Below are positions 12,131 through 23,972 of a stretch of DNA of 64,000 nt, one piece after another. Origin of the DNA: Ovis canadensis (taxonomy: Eukaryota; Chordata; Mammalia; Artiodactyla; Bovidae); contig NC_091247.1 in assembly GCF_042477335.2 (NCBI RefSeq), positions 227,254,001 to 227,318,000 on the forward strand, read 5' to 3'. Each line of letters begins with the position of its first letter. Position 1 is the first letter of the stretch. Position numbers and translations under genes: made by a program. The notes beneath the pieces were generated by a model that ran no database searches, was not told the DNA's origin, and was given only the letters and a program-made list of their open reading frames with translations.

Positions 12131-12709
12131 TTCTCAGTGAATTCTAATCTGGATTTTGTTTAGAAGTCCATACTTTGGAATATCAGTGTCGAACTGTGGA
12201 ATACAAAAGACCAAAAGGCCTTAACAGCACCAAGTGCTTTTGAAAATCAAAGTTAACAAACCTGAACTAAAGGACATATATAGAACAGTATACTTCAGAA
12301 TATACTTCCAGATACCCAAGCAGGAAACAGCTTCTGCTATTTAAATATTATATTTAAGATAAGGCAATAACAACACATATTAATATAAACAGATAATTCT
12401 CTTTTTTCGTAAGGTTAAAAGCCCATCAACACAATCCATGTGTTACTCTCCACTTTTTCATACTTAAACATTCAATACAATTCATGTCGATGTCCCATTT
12501 GTTCAAAACTATTAAGAAATTATTTTAAAGAACTATGCTAAGGTGTTTGTAAAATGTTACAATATGGAGATATGTTTGACTCTAGAGCTTGGGCAGAGAA
12601 AATACAAGGTAAGCCTGGAACATTTTATAGTGTGAGAAAGAAAGGAGGTGCTAGGGGAAAAAATGGGACAAGTAGAACAGACAAAAGGTGTGGTGTTGGA
12701 TTATTATTC

Positions 12710-12969
12710 ATCGGAAGGACTGATGCTGAAGCTGAAGCTCCAATACTCTGGCCACCTGATCAAAGAACCAACTCATGAGAAAAACCCTGATGCTGGGAAA
12801 GACTGAAGGCAGGAGGAGAAGGGGATGACAGAGGATGAGATGGTTGGATGGCATCGCCGACTCCATGGGGATGAGCAGACTCTGGGAGTTGGTGAAGGAC
12901 AGGGAGGCCTGGCGTGCTGCAGTCCATGGGGTCGCAAAGAGTTGGGCGCAACTGAGTGACTGAACTGGA
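12710..12969 (+). mobile_element. BovB 3' end
   Basis: CGGAAGGACTGATGCTGAAG to GGCGCAACTGAGTGACTGAA. Confidence 0.88.
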
Positions 12970-13270
12970 TTATAACAAAAGAATAAAATCCACGAAAGCG
13001 CACACTGATGTGAATAAATGATTGAACACGTAAAGGGAGAAGAGACAAATTTTCCTTTCAGAAGAATTCCAAACAACATATTAGATACTCTCCCCACAAA
13101 GAAGTGGCGCCTCATTGCCTGCCCTGCCCCCTGGGGATGAACTTGACTCTGTCCCAAAGAACAACGTTGGAAGAGGAAAACAGTAAGTTCACAGTGGAAA
13201 TGTGAAGTTACCACCTTAACCAAGTGATCAAAGTTAACATCCCAGGATTAAGTAATGTTGAAATCAGGTA

Positions 13271-13412
13271 CCGGGAATTCCCTGGTGGTCCAGTGGTTAA
13301 GACTCCATGCTCCCAATGCAGCGGGCACAGGTTCAGTCCCTGGTCTGGGAACTAAGATCTCGCATACCACATGGCATGAGTAAAAAATATGTATATATAA
13401 ATAAAAACTAAA
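13271..13412 (+). mobile_element. CHR-type tRNA SINE
   Basis: GGGAATTCCCTGGTGGTCCA, CACAGGTTCAGTCCCTGGTC and an A/T-rich end. Confidence 0.85.
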
Positions 13413-13440
13413 TACTCTGCAAAATAAAATCTATTTAAAA

Positions 13441-13805
13441 AGAGACAAATACCATACGATATCACTTATATATATGGGATCTAAAATACAACACGAAGGA
13501 ACCTATCTATGAAAGAGAAACAGGCTCACAGACATAGAGAACTGACCTGGTGTCGCCAAAGGAGGAGGGGTGCAGGGGAGGGCAGAACAGGGAGTTTGGG
13601 ATTAGCAGATGCAAAGTCCTGCATATAGGATGGATGAACAACCAGCTTCTCCTGCATGGCCCAGGGATCCGCGCTTAATAGCCTGTGAAAAGCTGTAATG
13701 GAAGAGAATAGATGTATGTCTAACTGAGTCACCTTGCTGCACAGCAGAAACTGACGCAAGCTTGTAAGTCAACGATCCTTCAATACAACTTTTAAAAAGT
13801 AAAAA
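13441..13805 (+). mobile_element. L1 3' UTR end
   Basis: ACAGGCTCACAGACATAGAG, GGAGTTTGGGATTAGCAGAT, ATGTATGTCTAACTGAGTCA and the tail TCAATACAACTTTTAAAAAG match the cetartiodactyl L1 3' end. Confidence 0.82.
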
Positions 13806-14077
13806 ATACATTGGCGAGGAGAGCTCCCCCTCCCCCCGAGGACCTGGAGGTACGGAGACTGGCATTAGCTGAGGGTTAATGATGGGGAGGCTGCGGGGGG
13901 CAGTGGATGAGGTCGCGGCGTCAGAGGAGGAGGTCAGACTTTGAAGGCTCAGGCTTTGAAAGGTGACATCCAGAGATGCTGGGCAAGCCCCTGGGTACAT
14001 GGAGCCGGAGTTCAGGGAAGAGGTTTGGGCTGCAAGATTAGAGTCTCATATCATCTCTGTGAGCCTTTTTTTAAAAT

Positions 14078-14361
14078 AAATTTTTATTTAGTAATTTGAC
14101 CTGTGCTGGGTCTTTGTTGCTTTGCGCGTGCTTCTCACTGTGGTGGCCTCTCCTGTTGCAGAGCACAGTCTCTAGGGCACGTGGGCTTCAGTCGTTACAG
14201 CGCGTGGGCTCTGTATTCGTGTCTAGAGCACGAGCTCAGAAGTTGTGGCACATGCGCTTAGTTGCCCTGTGGCATGTGGGATCTTCCTGGACCAGGGATC
14301 TAACCCATGTCTCCAGCATTGGCAGGTGGATTCTGTACCACTGAGCCACCAGAGAAGCCCT
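14078..14361 (-). mobile_element. CHR-1-like SINE, near full length
   Basis: Inverted: ATTTTTATTTAGTAATTTGA, GTGCTGGGTCTTTGTTGCTT, GGATCTTCCTGGACCAGGGA and TACCACTGAGCCACCAGAGA. Confidence 0.85.
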
Positions 14362-14784
14362 GCCCGCACCCCCCCCACCCATGTGAGCCTTTTGTAAGAT
14401 TCCCACACAGATTCCTAAATTAAAATAAGTCCTGTGTGCCCCAGTTTGGGATGTAGAAAAGAGCTATAATTTTTAGAAAACCAAGAAGGATTAATACTTA
14501 GAGAGACCAGCTTTGCAGAAGCAGCAGCGGGATAACAGGCTGGATTATGATCGCTGAGTACGAACATGCCATCTGAAGAGATGCCAGAAGGAAAGTTAAC
14601 GAATCGCCTTCGCGGAAAAGATGAGGATGACATTAAACCAGGATTGCCCTGGAAAACCAGAGATAGCTGGGCCCCCGGCATCTTGGCCAGTTGCTCTCCT
14701 GCGACGCGGTTTAGGGACAAGAGTGAGCAGGTGATGTTGTCACGAGGAGGGTTTTCATTTCAGTCCCACAGTTTCTTTTAACTG

Positions 14785-14885
14785 AGAATGAGTCATTTAA
14801 TTTCTCTGGGCTTCCGAGCCTCCATCTGTTAGGACAGAGTCACACCGCTGTTCACTCCCTGAACTGTTGTGAGATCTCAGTGCTG
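14785..14885 (+). repeat. MIR fragment
   Basis: GAGTCATTTAATTTCTCTGG GCTTCC and CATCTGTTAGGACAGAG follow the MIR sense core. Confidence 0.5.
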
Positions 14886-15339
14886 TGATCTCAGTTAACA
14901 AACCTGGTACCTGATCCCTGACACCGCCTCTGATCGTGATCACCTGTCTCCCACTCTTCTCGCTGACTCCACGAGAGCCTTCGATTCACTCTCACATCAC
15001 TGGCCAAGTCAGCCATCAGGGAGTATTTGTGGACTTGAACTGAACAGAAAAGGGGCACCTCCGTGGCCTTAGGGAGGGGACTGTGACTACTCGGACCCTC
15101 CCATGCCTGCGACCATCCTCCGCTCCCTCCCTCCTGCTCGCCTTTTGCCCTGGGTTTGGCCTCTCCCACCTTCTCAAGAACCGCATTCTAACATTATCAC
15201 TCTCTCCTCTTTTTCAGCCTCTTCTTAGATCCTTCCACTTTGTGTTTTAACATGCTGGGAGCCCCTATACTTTTATAGATAACATTTGAAAACCCACCCC
15301 TCTGCCCCATTACCCGGTTCAGTACTTTCCTGATCTCTG

Positions 15340-15950
15340 ACTTCCTGTTCTCAGCCCAGCCTCCATCAAGTGGTCCACAGTGTGTCTGTTCCTCATTTCT
15401 CAGACCGTTCAGGGCTTCTACTCAACCTCCCCTTCTCCAAAACGGCTGACTGCAGGGTCACCAATGACCAGCGATTTTGCTAGATCCAATGCACATTGTA
15501 TTGATACCATCTTCCTCTTACTTAACCTTTCAGCACAGTCAGCACCCCTAACCATTGCCTCTCTCTTCAAACACTGACGTCTTCCCCTAGTTTTCTTCCT
15601 GTATTTCTGGCTGAGTGTCCTCAGTCTCCAGTCTCTAGCAGAGACCCCATACAATGGAACTCCTTAAGAACGTGCCTTCCCACTCTAAATTCCTCTGCCA
15701 GGCAATTTCATCCACTCACAAGGTTTTGATAATTCTTTGAACACCTGTGATTCCCAGTTCCAACCTCTTCTGTGAACTTCAGACCCACATGGGCTTATCA
15801 CAGTCACCTCATACCAGTATGTTCAAAACCGAACTCACTGTCTCCGTCCTTCCCTGTCCTTCCCCAGACTCAGACCCGCTCCAACATTCCCTCTCTCGTA
15901 AGCAGGAAACTGGGGGTCATCCTTGACTTTCCTATCATGTGACCCCTAAA
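15340..15950 (+). mobile_element. Ancient L2/CR1-clade LINE, RT-coding fossil
   Basis: GGTCACCAATGACCAGCGAT, CTGCCAGGCAATTTCATCCA, CCAGTATGTTCAAAACCGAA and AACTGGGGGTCATCCTTGAC follow, in order, a very old LINE whose RT reads ...LGVILDSSLS... in better copies. Frame is lost and the polymerase box is deleted. Confidence 0.65.
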
Positions 15951-15983
15951 ATTTGATCAATGCTCACATTTTGCCAGTTCTTA

Positions 15984-16207
15984 TAGGGCTGCCCAGGTGG
16001 CGCTAGTGGTAAAGAATCCACCTGCCAATGTAAGAGCTTCAGGAGAAGCGGGTTAAGTCCCTGGGCGGGAGGATCCCCTGGAGGAGGGCATGGAAACCCA
16101 CTCCAGGATTCTCGCCTGGAGAATCCCCATGGACAGAGGAGCCTGGCGGGCTGTGGTCCATAGGGTCTCAAAGAGTCAGACATAACCAAAGCAACTTAAC
16201 ACGCACA
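15984..16207 (+). mobile_element. Bov-tA SINE
   Basis: AGGGCTGCCCAGGTGGCGCT to CATAACCAAAGCAACTTAAC, with a small duplication inside the tRNA-like head. Confidence 0.88.
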
Positions 16208-16934
16208 TACCCTCAAATCAGATTAAATATACATCAAATTCACCCTCTTCTCTCCATCTTCACTCCTGGGAGAATGGAGCTCGGTCCACACGACTCCACG
16301 GGAGAGGGCAGCTGGGAGCCCCACACCAGGGCTCCCCTGGACTCTGCCCTCTAACCTCTTAACGTCTGCTGATTCTGATCTGTGTCTTTTCATGATAATT
16401 AATGTGACCATGAGGATAAAAGCTTTCTGAATTTGCAAATCCTTCTTGAGAATTTTGAACCTGAAAGTAGTCTTGGGTACCTCCTACAGGTCAACAAATC
16501 GTTAAATGCTAACAATCATTATCGCCCTAGATATGAAAGAAATGAAGATGGGAGAAATGACTTGTGCCTTGTAAGACTAGATTCATCTCCCCAAACCCTG
16601 GGCTGTGCTGACAGCTGTCTTTGGGGTGGGGGATGGAAAGAGTTGTTGATGAAGCTATTAGGATGTGAATGTTACACGTTGAAGATGAGAACTTTGGAGT
16701 TAAAGTCACCTTGAGGACAGCATCCAGTTCAAGGTCCCTATTTGGCAGAAAAGATGATGGAAGGAAGCCCAGGGATATAAAATAATGAGTTGACCCAGGT
16801 AATAGAGCTGGTTCAAATACATCCAATGCTCATCGAACATTAGGTTCCAGGCGCTCAGCAGTTGCTGAGGAAACGAACACCACTGGTTCAAGTTAATAGA
16901 TGTAAGAGGCTTGGGTAGGGACAAGGAGACGCGT
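16208..16934. other. Mostly unique; possible MIR trace
   Basis: Around 16730-16850 the order GGCAGAAAAGATGATGGAAG, ACCCAGGTAATAGAGCTGGT suggests an antisense MIR, weakly. Nothing else is recognised. Confidence 0.35.
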
Positions 16935-17151
16935 GCATGCTCAGTCACTCACTTGTGCCTGACCCTTTGTGACTCAGTGGACTGTAGCTCGCCAGGCTCC
17001 TTGGTCCACGAGATTTCCCAAGCAAGAATGCTGGAGTGGGTTGCTATTTCCTCCTCCAAGGGATCTTCTCAACCCAGGGATCAAACTCACATCTCCTGCA
17101 CGTCCTGCATTGGCAGAGGGATTCTGTACCACTAAGCCACCTGGGAAGCCC
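16935..17151 (-). mobile_element. Bov-tA SINE
   Basis: GCATGCTCAGTCACTCACTT to TGTACCACTAAGCCACCTGG. Confidence 0.9.
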
Positions 17152-17580
17152 TCAGGGCAGGGAGTGGGAGATGCCTAAGTCAGCTCCAGAAGGAGCTGAA
17201 TGAGCAAAAGCTGTCCCACACCTTTCAGGCCTTTGCTGCTACCAGTCTTCCGCATCCAGGTAGCAGCCACACTCAGGCCACTTGCAAAGCCCAAGAGGAG
17301 GGAGCCCCACTCCCCAGTGGGCGAGGGGCTGCAAGAAGGAGGCTTCAGGTGAGACGCTCACGGCGGCTGGAAGCTGCCCCTGGGCCCCGCCTCCCCCAGC
17401 CAGGGCTAACCGTGCCCATGTTGGAGAAGCTCAGTGGACATTCCTGTAGCAGAAAGAACAATACAAGGTTAGCATGTGCAACGGCCTCATCACCTGAATG
17501 AATGGAACAGAGACTTCTAAAGAGAGAACCGCTGAGCCTGCAAACCAGACAAAAACCAACTTCATTTAAAACACAAGGGT

Positions 17581-17755
17581 GAGACTTCCCTGGTGGTCCA
17601 GTGTCTAGGACTCCGTGCTCCCAATTCAGGGGGCACAGGTTCAATCCCTGGCCAGGGAACTAGATCCCACATGTTGCAATTAAGAGTTCCCTGGCCCCAA
17701 AGAAGACAGAAGATCTCGTGGGCCACAACTAAGACCCACTGCAGCCAAAGAAAAA
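17581..17755 (+). mobile_element. CHR-type tRNA SINE
   Basis: GAGACTTCCCTGGTGGTCCA, GGTTCAATCCCTGGCCAGGG, ending ACTGCAGCCAAAGAAAAAAC. Confidence 0.87.
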
Positions 17756-17769
17756 ACTTACAGTGTTAT

Positions 17770-18380
17770 AACTTCAGGAAATTTAAATGTGATTTTCATA
17801 AGATCTTTTTAAGATCTTTCTTCTTTGTAATAGAGATTTCTTTTCTAAGATTGCATTTGCTGTTTTTCTTAAGTTCTGGTATATTGTGGCTTCATTTTCA
17901 TTCAGCTCATAAGTATTTTCCAATTCCTTGCGTAATTATCTTTGTCTATTCATTATTTATGAGTGTGATGTTTAAATTTCGTATTTTTTAATTCCCCAAA
18001 TTTCCATCTGTTATTGATTTTTTTATTTCATTCCACTGTGGTTGGAGAACATACTTCGTGTGATTTCAGTCCTTTCAACTTTGTGTGGCTTATTTTATGG
18101 CCTAACATATGTGCTGGGAATGCTCCATGTGCAATTGAATAGAACGTGCCCTCTGTTTTGGTTGAGTGGAGTGATCTACAGAAGTCTGTTAGCTTCAGTT
18201 GGTGTAAAGGCTTGTTTACGTCATCTATTTTCTTCGTAATTATCTGCCTACTTATCCACCATTGAAAGTGGGATATCTAAGTCTTCAAGCTTTATTGTTG
18301 AATTGTCTTTTTCTGCCTTCAATCCTGTTGTTTTTTGCTTCATGTACTTTGGTCTAGCTGCTTTTATAAAAGAGCTGATT
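17770..18380 (-). mobile_element. Old L1 ORF2 fragment
   Basis: The strand shown reads TTCATTCCACTGTGGTTGGA, GGCCTAACATATGTGCTGGG, CTGTTAGCTTCAGTTGGTGT and CATTGAAAGTGGGATATCTA, the complement of L1M-type ORF2. Split from further sequence by the SINE at 18384. Confidence 0.82.
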
Positions 18381-18383
18381 TCT

Positions 18384-18560
18384 GAGGATTTCCCTAGTGG
18401 TCCAGTGGTTAAGAGTCCACCTTGTAGTACGGGAGACATGGGTTCGATCCCTGGTCGATGAACTAAGATCCCACATTCCACGGAGTAACTAAGCTCATGT
18501 ACCCCAACTAGAGAGCCCGTGTGCCAGAGCTAAGGTGTGATGCAGCGAGATAAATATTTC
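18384..18560 (+). mobile_element. CHR-type tRNA SINE
   Basis: GAGGATTTCCCTAGTGGTCC, GGTTCGATCCCTGGTCGATG and a body ending GATGCAGCGAGATAAAT. Confidence 0.88.
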
Positions 18561-18932
18561 TTTAAAATTTAAAAATGAGTTGATTTTTGGAGGCCCTCAG
18601 TCCGCCATTCTAGAAGTGTGTCCACCTATGATATCTTATTTGGAGCTTAGAGAAAAGGTGAGATTTTCCCCTGGGTGTCAACATTGTTCTATAAGCGGCC
18701 TCTAGGGTGCAGTATAAGGGTTCATATTTTTTATGTACAATGAGTATATTCATTTTCCCCAGCCAGAATGATCCTTGAACAGACTTCATCACCTGGTACT
18801 GTATGGGAGGGCTAAGACAAAGTTGCAGTAAAAACTGTCACATCGACCCTCTGACCCCTCCTTCAGTTTTCTCTTGTGAAAATCGTATACACCGTGTCTC
18901 CAGTACACTTGCATTGTATTTCACCCAGATAT

Positions 18933-19109
18933 TTGCGTGTGTGTGTGCTCAGTCGCACAGCTGTGTCCCACTGTTTGTGACATCATGGACTACAACCCAG
19001 CAGGCTCCCCTGCCCATGGGATTTCCGAGGCAAGAGTACTGGAGTGGGTTGCCGTTTCCTCCTCCAGGGCATCTTCCCGACCCAGGGATGCAGCCACCTG
19101 GGAAGCCAT
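18933..19109 (-). mobile_element. Bov-tA SINE with short head
   Basis: GTGTGTGTGCTCAGTCGCAC to ATGCAGCCACCTGGGAAGCC. Duplication ACCCAGATAT (18923-18932) / ACCCGGATAT (19110-19119). The tRNA-like head has an internal deletion. Confidence 0.87.
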
Positions 19110-19350
19110 ACCCGGATATATATTTCATCTGAAAATCATAATCATCAAACTATACAGCTGTCAGGACTTCATCTCCACGCAGAATTTGTGCAGAATCTGC
19201 GCAGACTACAACCTAGCTTGTCTCACTATTAAGTTCTTGCAATTGTCAGTACAAGGCTTTATGCAGCGTATTTAGTTTCTTTAACTGCTCATCTCTCCAT
19301 GATCCCTCTCTCACAATGTTGCCTTTTTATTGTAAAAGAACTCAAAAGTG

Positions 19351-19478
19351 GGACTTGCCTGGTGGTCCACTGGTTAAGACTCCGCCTTACAATGCGGAGG
19401 TGCCGGTTTGATCCCTAGTTGGGGAGCTAAGATGCCACATGCCCACCACACAAAGCGATCAAAAAAATAAATAAAAGT
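19351..19478 (+). mobile_element. CHR-type tRNA SINE
   Basis: GGGACTTGCCTGGTGGTCCA, GGTTTGATCCCTAGTTGGGG and an AAATAAATAAAA tail. Confidence 0.88.
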
Positions 19479-19582
19479 ATTCTGATTATTCTTCATTTTT
19501 AAAAAAACTCAAAAGTGACATGATAATCAGAATATCATCATTCTCTATAACATGGTACTTCACCTAGTACCTTATCCACTTT

Positions 19583-19801
19583 TGTGCCAAATCGCTTCAG
19601 TCATGTCCAACTCTTTGTGATCACATGGATCATGTGATCCTGCCTGGCTCCTCTGTCTATGGGATTCTCCAGGCAAGAATACTGGAGTGGGGTGCCATTT
19701 CCTCCTTGAAGGGATCTTCCCGACCCAGGGATTGAACCCATATCTCTTACATCCCCTGCATTGGCAGGCAGGTTCTTTACCATTAGCGTCACCTGGGAAG
19801 C
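19583..19801 (-). mobile_element. Bov-tA SINE
   Basis: GTGCCAAATCGCTTCAGTCA to TAGCGTCACCTGGGAAGCCC. Flanked by CTTATCCACTTTT and CCTATCCACCTTT. Confidence 0.88.
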
Positions 19802-20161
19802 CCTATCCACCTTTAGGTTCTGTCTCAAGAACTTGCTCTGAGACGGTCTTTTCCTATGAAGTTTTTCCAGTCATAAATGTTAAAAATTTATTTTGCATTT
19901 GGAAGTCTATGCCAAATGTAAGTTTTGATGGCAAGAAAAGAACCCAAAGTACAAAGCAATGATAGAAATAATTCAGTGAAATCATAGGTTGGGTGGCTTA
20001 TTGCTATTACAGATATTTGAAACGCAACATGTTCTTCTGGGAAAGGTTCCAAGGACGGTGGTATCTTTGCCTAACACAGCACGGTGCAAGTATTCTGCAC
20101 AGCATAATGTAGACACACAACCTCAGATTATCTCGTTCCACTTATATTTGCTGTTCAGTAG

Positions 20162-20512
<351 letters not shown>

Positions 20513-20932
20513 CAAATGAAAAATGAACACTGTAGGTTGAGTTTTGCTTCACTGGTTACAATAAAGAGTCACAGTATGGATGGTTTGGCAGTTGAAATAA
20601 GTATTTAGAAAATAATTGAGAAATATCCATTTTGAGTAGAATATTAATTAGAAAATATTTGCAAGATAAAGGGTTGTCCGCCTATAATAGAACTACTACC
20701 ACTTGTAAACAGGTATTCAAAGTGTTATATTCAATACTTGATTAAAAACAAATGTAATTATTTACATAATTAGAAAATTTGATCCTTTTTGTAAAAATAG
20801 ACTTTTATATTAGTTAAGGTTAACATCTCACTTGATTCATGCCATTAATATGATCTGTATTTTCTTTCTCCAGATTTATTGTAAATTAAGAGAGAGGTTT
20901 TAAGTCTTAAAAAAAATTCATAGTTTAGAATG

Positions 20933-21191
20933 CTGCTGCTGCTAAGTCACTTCAGTCGTGTCCGACTCTGTGCGACCCCATAGATGGCAGCCCACCAGGC
21001 TCCCCGGTCCCTGGGATTCTCCAGGCAAGAACACTGGAGTGGGTTGCCCTTTCCTTCTCCAGTGCGTGAAAGTGAAGTCACTCAGTCGTGTCCAACTCTT
21101 AGCGACCCCATGGACTGCAGCCTACCAGGCTCCTCTGTCCATGGGATTTTCCAGGCAAGAGTACTGGAGTGGGGTGCCGTTGCCTTCTCTG
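20933..21191 (-). mobile_element. BOV-A2 SINE inside the retrocopy
   Basis: Starts at the GCTGCTGCTAAGTCACTTCA tail and holds two related monomers. Target duplication AGTTTAGAATG at 20922-20932 and 21192-21202. It may have been in the source intron or arrived later. Confidence 0.9.
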
Positions 21192-21319
21192 AGTTTAGAA
21201 TGAAGTACTCAAAAAAAGAATTGTGTTTTTCCTTTGTGCTATAGAAGAAGTTATTCCCATTAAAAGTTAGATTGTTAAGGGCCTGAAGAATATGGGTGCT
21301 TACACAGCCAATATTGAAT

Positions 21320-21485
21320 TTACTGGTGTGATTTTCTTTAAAATTACCAGAGAGATGATATGGGGTGGGAGGTGGGAGGGGGGTTCATGTTTGGGAACTC
21401 ATGTACACCCATGGTGGATTCATGTCAATGTATGGCAGAACCAATACAGTATTGTAAAGTAAAATAAAGTTAAAAAATTTTAAAA
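21320..21485 (+). mobile_element. Ruminant L1 3' end
   Basis: GGGAACTCATGTACACCCAT, GGTGGATTCATGTCAATGTA and CAATACAGTATTGTAAAGTA are the 3' UTR end of ruminant L1, with an A-rich tail. It lies within the retrocopied intron. Confidence 0.85.
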
Positions 21486-22054
21486 AAATTACATATATAT
21501 ATTTTCCTGAATGTCTCTTATGAAGATCAAAAATTAGTATGATTGGTGTTATAGCACCTATAGAGTAAATAACTGTTCAGCATTTAAAAGATTGAAATTG
21601 TACCAATGTTGAGTATGTCAGAACAAAATTAAAATTTTTATTATGTCTTTGTTTAAAAATTTTCTAAGAAGGATGTGAGTATATTGCCTCCATGCTAACT
21701 AATTCTTAATTTTCTATTATAGAATTAGCATTTAGCATGTTTTATGTATCACTTGTTTTTACATACAAAGCAAGTTTACGAAAAATTCAGATTAAAATAA
21801 CCATTAAAATGTCAGTAACTTTTACCCAAAAAAAATAAAAAAATAAAAAAAATAAAATAGAACTGTCTATAGTTCATATCTAGACAGAGACTTTTGTTCA
21901 TGAACCATCTTCTGAGCTTTTTGTTCTCAAATTACTTTAAGCCTGGATGGGCCACAGGTTGTGGACTGAATTGTGCCCCCAAGTCCCAAATCCACATGTC
22001 CTGTTGAAGCCCTAAATCCCAATGTGACTAGACTTGGAGACAGGGCTTATACAG

Positions 22055-22230
22055 AAGTGACAGTGAAGTTGCTCAGTCGTGTCCAACTCTTTTCGACCCC
22101 ATGGACTGTAGCCTACCAGGCTCCTTCACCCATGGAATTTTCCAGACAAGAGTAAGGGAGTGGGTTGCCATTTCATTCTCCAGGGGATCTTTCTGACCCA
22201 GGGATTGAACCTGGGTCTCCCGCATTGCAG
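22055..22230 (-). mobile_element. Bov-tA SINE, first half, split by BovB
   Basis: CAGTGAAGTTGCTCAGTCGT to GGGTCTCCCGCATTGCAG. The remaining head resumes at 23372-23421 (CTCCCACATTGCAGGCAGAC to GAGCCACCTGAGAAGCCC). Confidence 0.9.
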
Positions 22231-23371
22231 AGAACCAGAGATCAAATTGCCAACATCCGCTGGATCATTGAAAAAGCAAGAGAGTTCTAGAAAAACATCA
22301 ATTTCTGCTTTATTGGCTATGCCAAAGCCTTTGACTGTGTGGATCACAATAAACTGTGGAAAATTCTGAAAGAGATGGGAATACCAGTCCACCTGACCTG
22401 CCTCTTGAGAAACCTATTTGCAGGTCAGGAAGCAACAGTTAGAACTGGACATGGAACAACAGATTGGTTCCAAAAGGAGTACATCAAGGCTGTATATTGT
22501 CACCCTGCTTATTTAACTTGTATGCAGAGTACATCATGAGAAACACTGGGCTGGAAGAAACACAAGCTGGAATCAAGATTGCCAGGAGAAATATCAATAA
22601 CCTCAGATATGCAGATGACACCACCCTGATGGCAGAAAGTGAAGAGGAACTAAAAAGCCTCTTGATGAAAGTGAAAGAGGAGAGTGAAAAGTTGGCTTAA
22701 AGCTCAACATTCAGAAAATGAAGATCATGGCATCCGGTCCCATCACTTCATGGCAAACAGATGGGGAAACAGTGTCAGACTTTATTTTGGGGGGCTCCAA
22801 AATCACTGAAGATGGTGATTGCAGCCATGAAATTAAAAGACGCTTACTCCTTGGAAGGAAAGTTATAACAAACCTAGACAGCATATTAAAAAGCAGAGAC
22901 ATTACTTTGCCAACAGAGGTCCGTCTAGTCAAGGCTATGGTTTTTCCAGTGGTCATGTATAGATGTGAGAGTTGGACTATAAGGAAAGCTGAGTGCCAAA
23001 GAATTGATGCTTTTGAACTGCGGTGTTGGAGAAGACTGTTGAGAGTCCCTTGGACTGCAAGGAGCTCCAACCAGTCCATCCTAAAGGAGATCAGTCCTGA
23101 GTGTTCATTGGAAGGACTGATGTTGAAGCTGAAACTCCAATACTTTGGCCACCTCATGCGAAGAGCTGACTCATTTGAAAAGACCCTGACACTGGGAAAG
23201 ATTGAGGGCAGGAGGAAAAGGGGACAACAGAGGATGAGATGGTTGGATGGCATCAGTGACTCAATGGACATGAGTTTGAGCAAGCTCCGGGAGTTGGTGA
23301 TGGACAGGGAGGCCTGGCGTGCTGCGATTCATGGGGTCGCAAAGAGTCGGACACGACTGAACTGAACTGAA
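22231..23371 (+). mobile_element. 5'-truncated BovB inserted into a Bov-tA SINE
   Basis: Coding from the RT palm to the C-terminus is visible: [40 protein letters not shown], then the 22718-23365 frame with [21 protein letters not shown] one-base loss after GVHQG-type sequence and at 22695 breaks the frame. The insert is bounded by CTCCCGCATTGCAG (22217-22230) and CTCCCACATTGCAG (23372-23385). Confidence 0.93.
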
Positions 23372-23421
23372 CTCCCACATTGCAGGCAGACACGTTACTA
23401 TCTGAGCCACCTGAGAAGCCC
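23372..23421 (-). mobile_element. Bov-tA SINE, second half
   Basis: Continuation of the SINE at 22055-22230; its first 14 bases are the target duplication made by the BovB. Confidence 0.88.
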
Positions 23422-23489
23422 TATACAGAAGCTAAGGTTAAAAGAGATAAGGGGGGGACCTTGATCTGATAAGAGTAGTGTCCTTTAAG

Positions 23490-23972
23490 GCAAGGATTCC
23501 CAACCCCCAGACCATGGGCCCGTTAGGAACCGGTCACACAGAAGGAGCCCAGGTGAGGAAACGAGCAAACTCTATCTGTATTTACAGCTCCTCCTCACTG
23601 CTCACATCACTGTCCGAGCTCTGCCTCCTGTTAGGTCAGCGGTAGCATTAGACTCTCATAGGAGCGAAATCCTACTGTGAATAGAGCGTGCGAGGGATCC
23701 AGGTTGAGTGCTCCTTACAAGAATCTAATGCCTAATGATTTCAAGTGGAGTTGAGGAGGTGATGTTAGCGCTGGGGAGCAGCAGCCACTGTCTACCCATC
23801 ACCCCCAGATGGGACCATCTATTTGCAGGAAAACAAGCTCAGGGCTCTCACTGATTCTGCACTATGGTGAGTTTGTCCTTACTTCATTATGTGTCACAAT
23901 GTAATAATAATAAAGTGCACAATAAATGTGATGCACTCGAACCATCCCCTATGTCCATGGAAAAACTGTCTT
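23490..23972 (+). mobile_element. MER1-type hAT-Charlie DNA transposon
   Basis: CAGACCATGGGCCCGTTAGG, GAGCTCTGCCTCCTGTTAGG, AGAATCTAATGCCTAATGAT and AATAAAGTGCACAATAAATG are in the family order. The right terminus is cut by the adjoining BovB. Confidence 0.78.

Noticed and set aside
22718..23365. 215-codon frame as an independent gene
   Set aside because: It is the C-terminal part of BovB and recurs in several decayed copies across the window.
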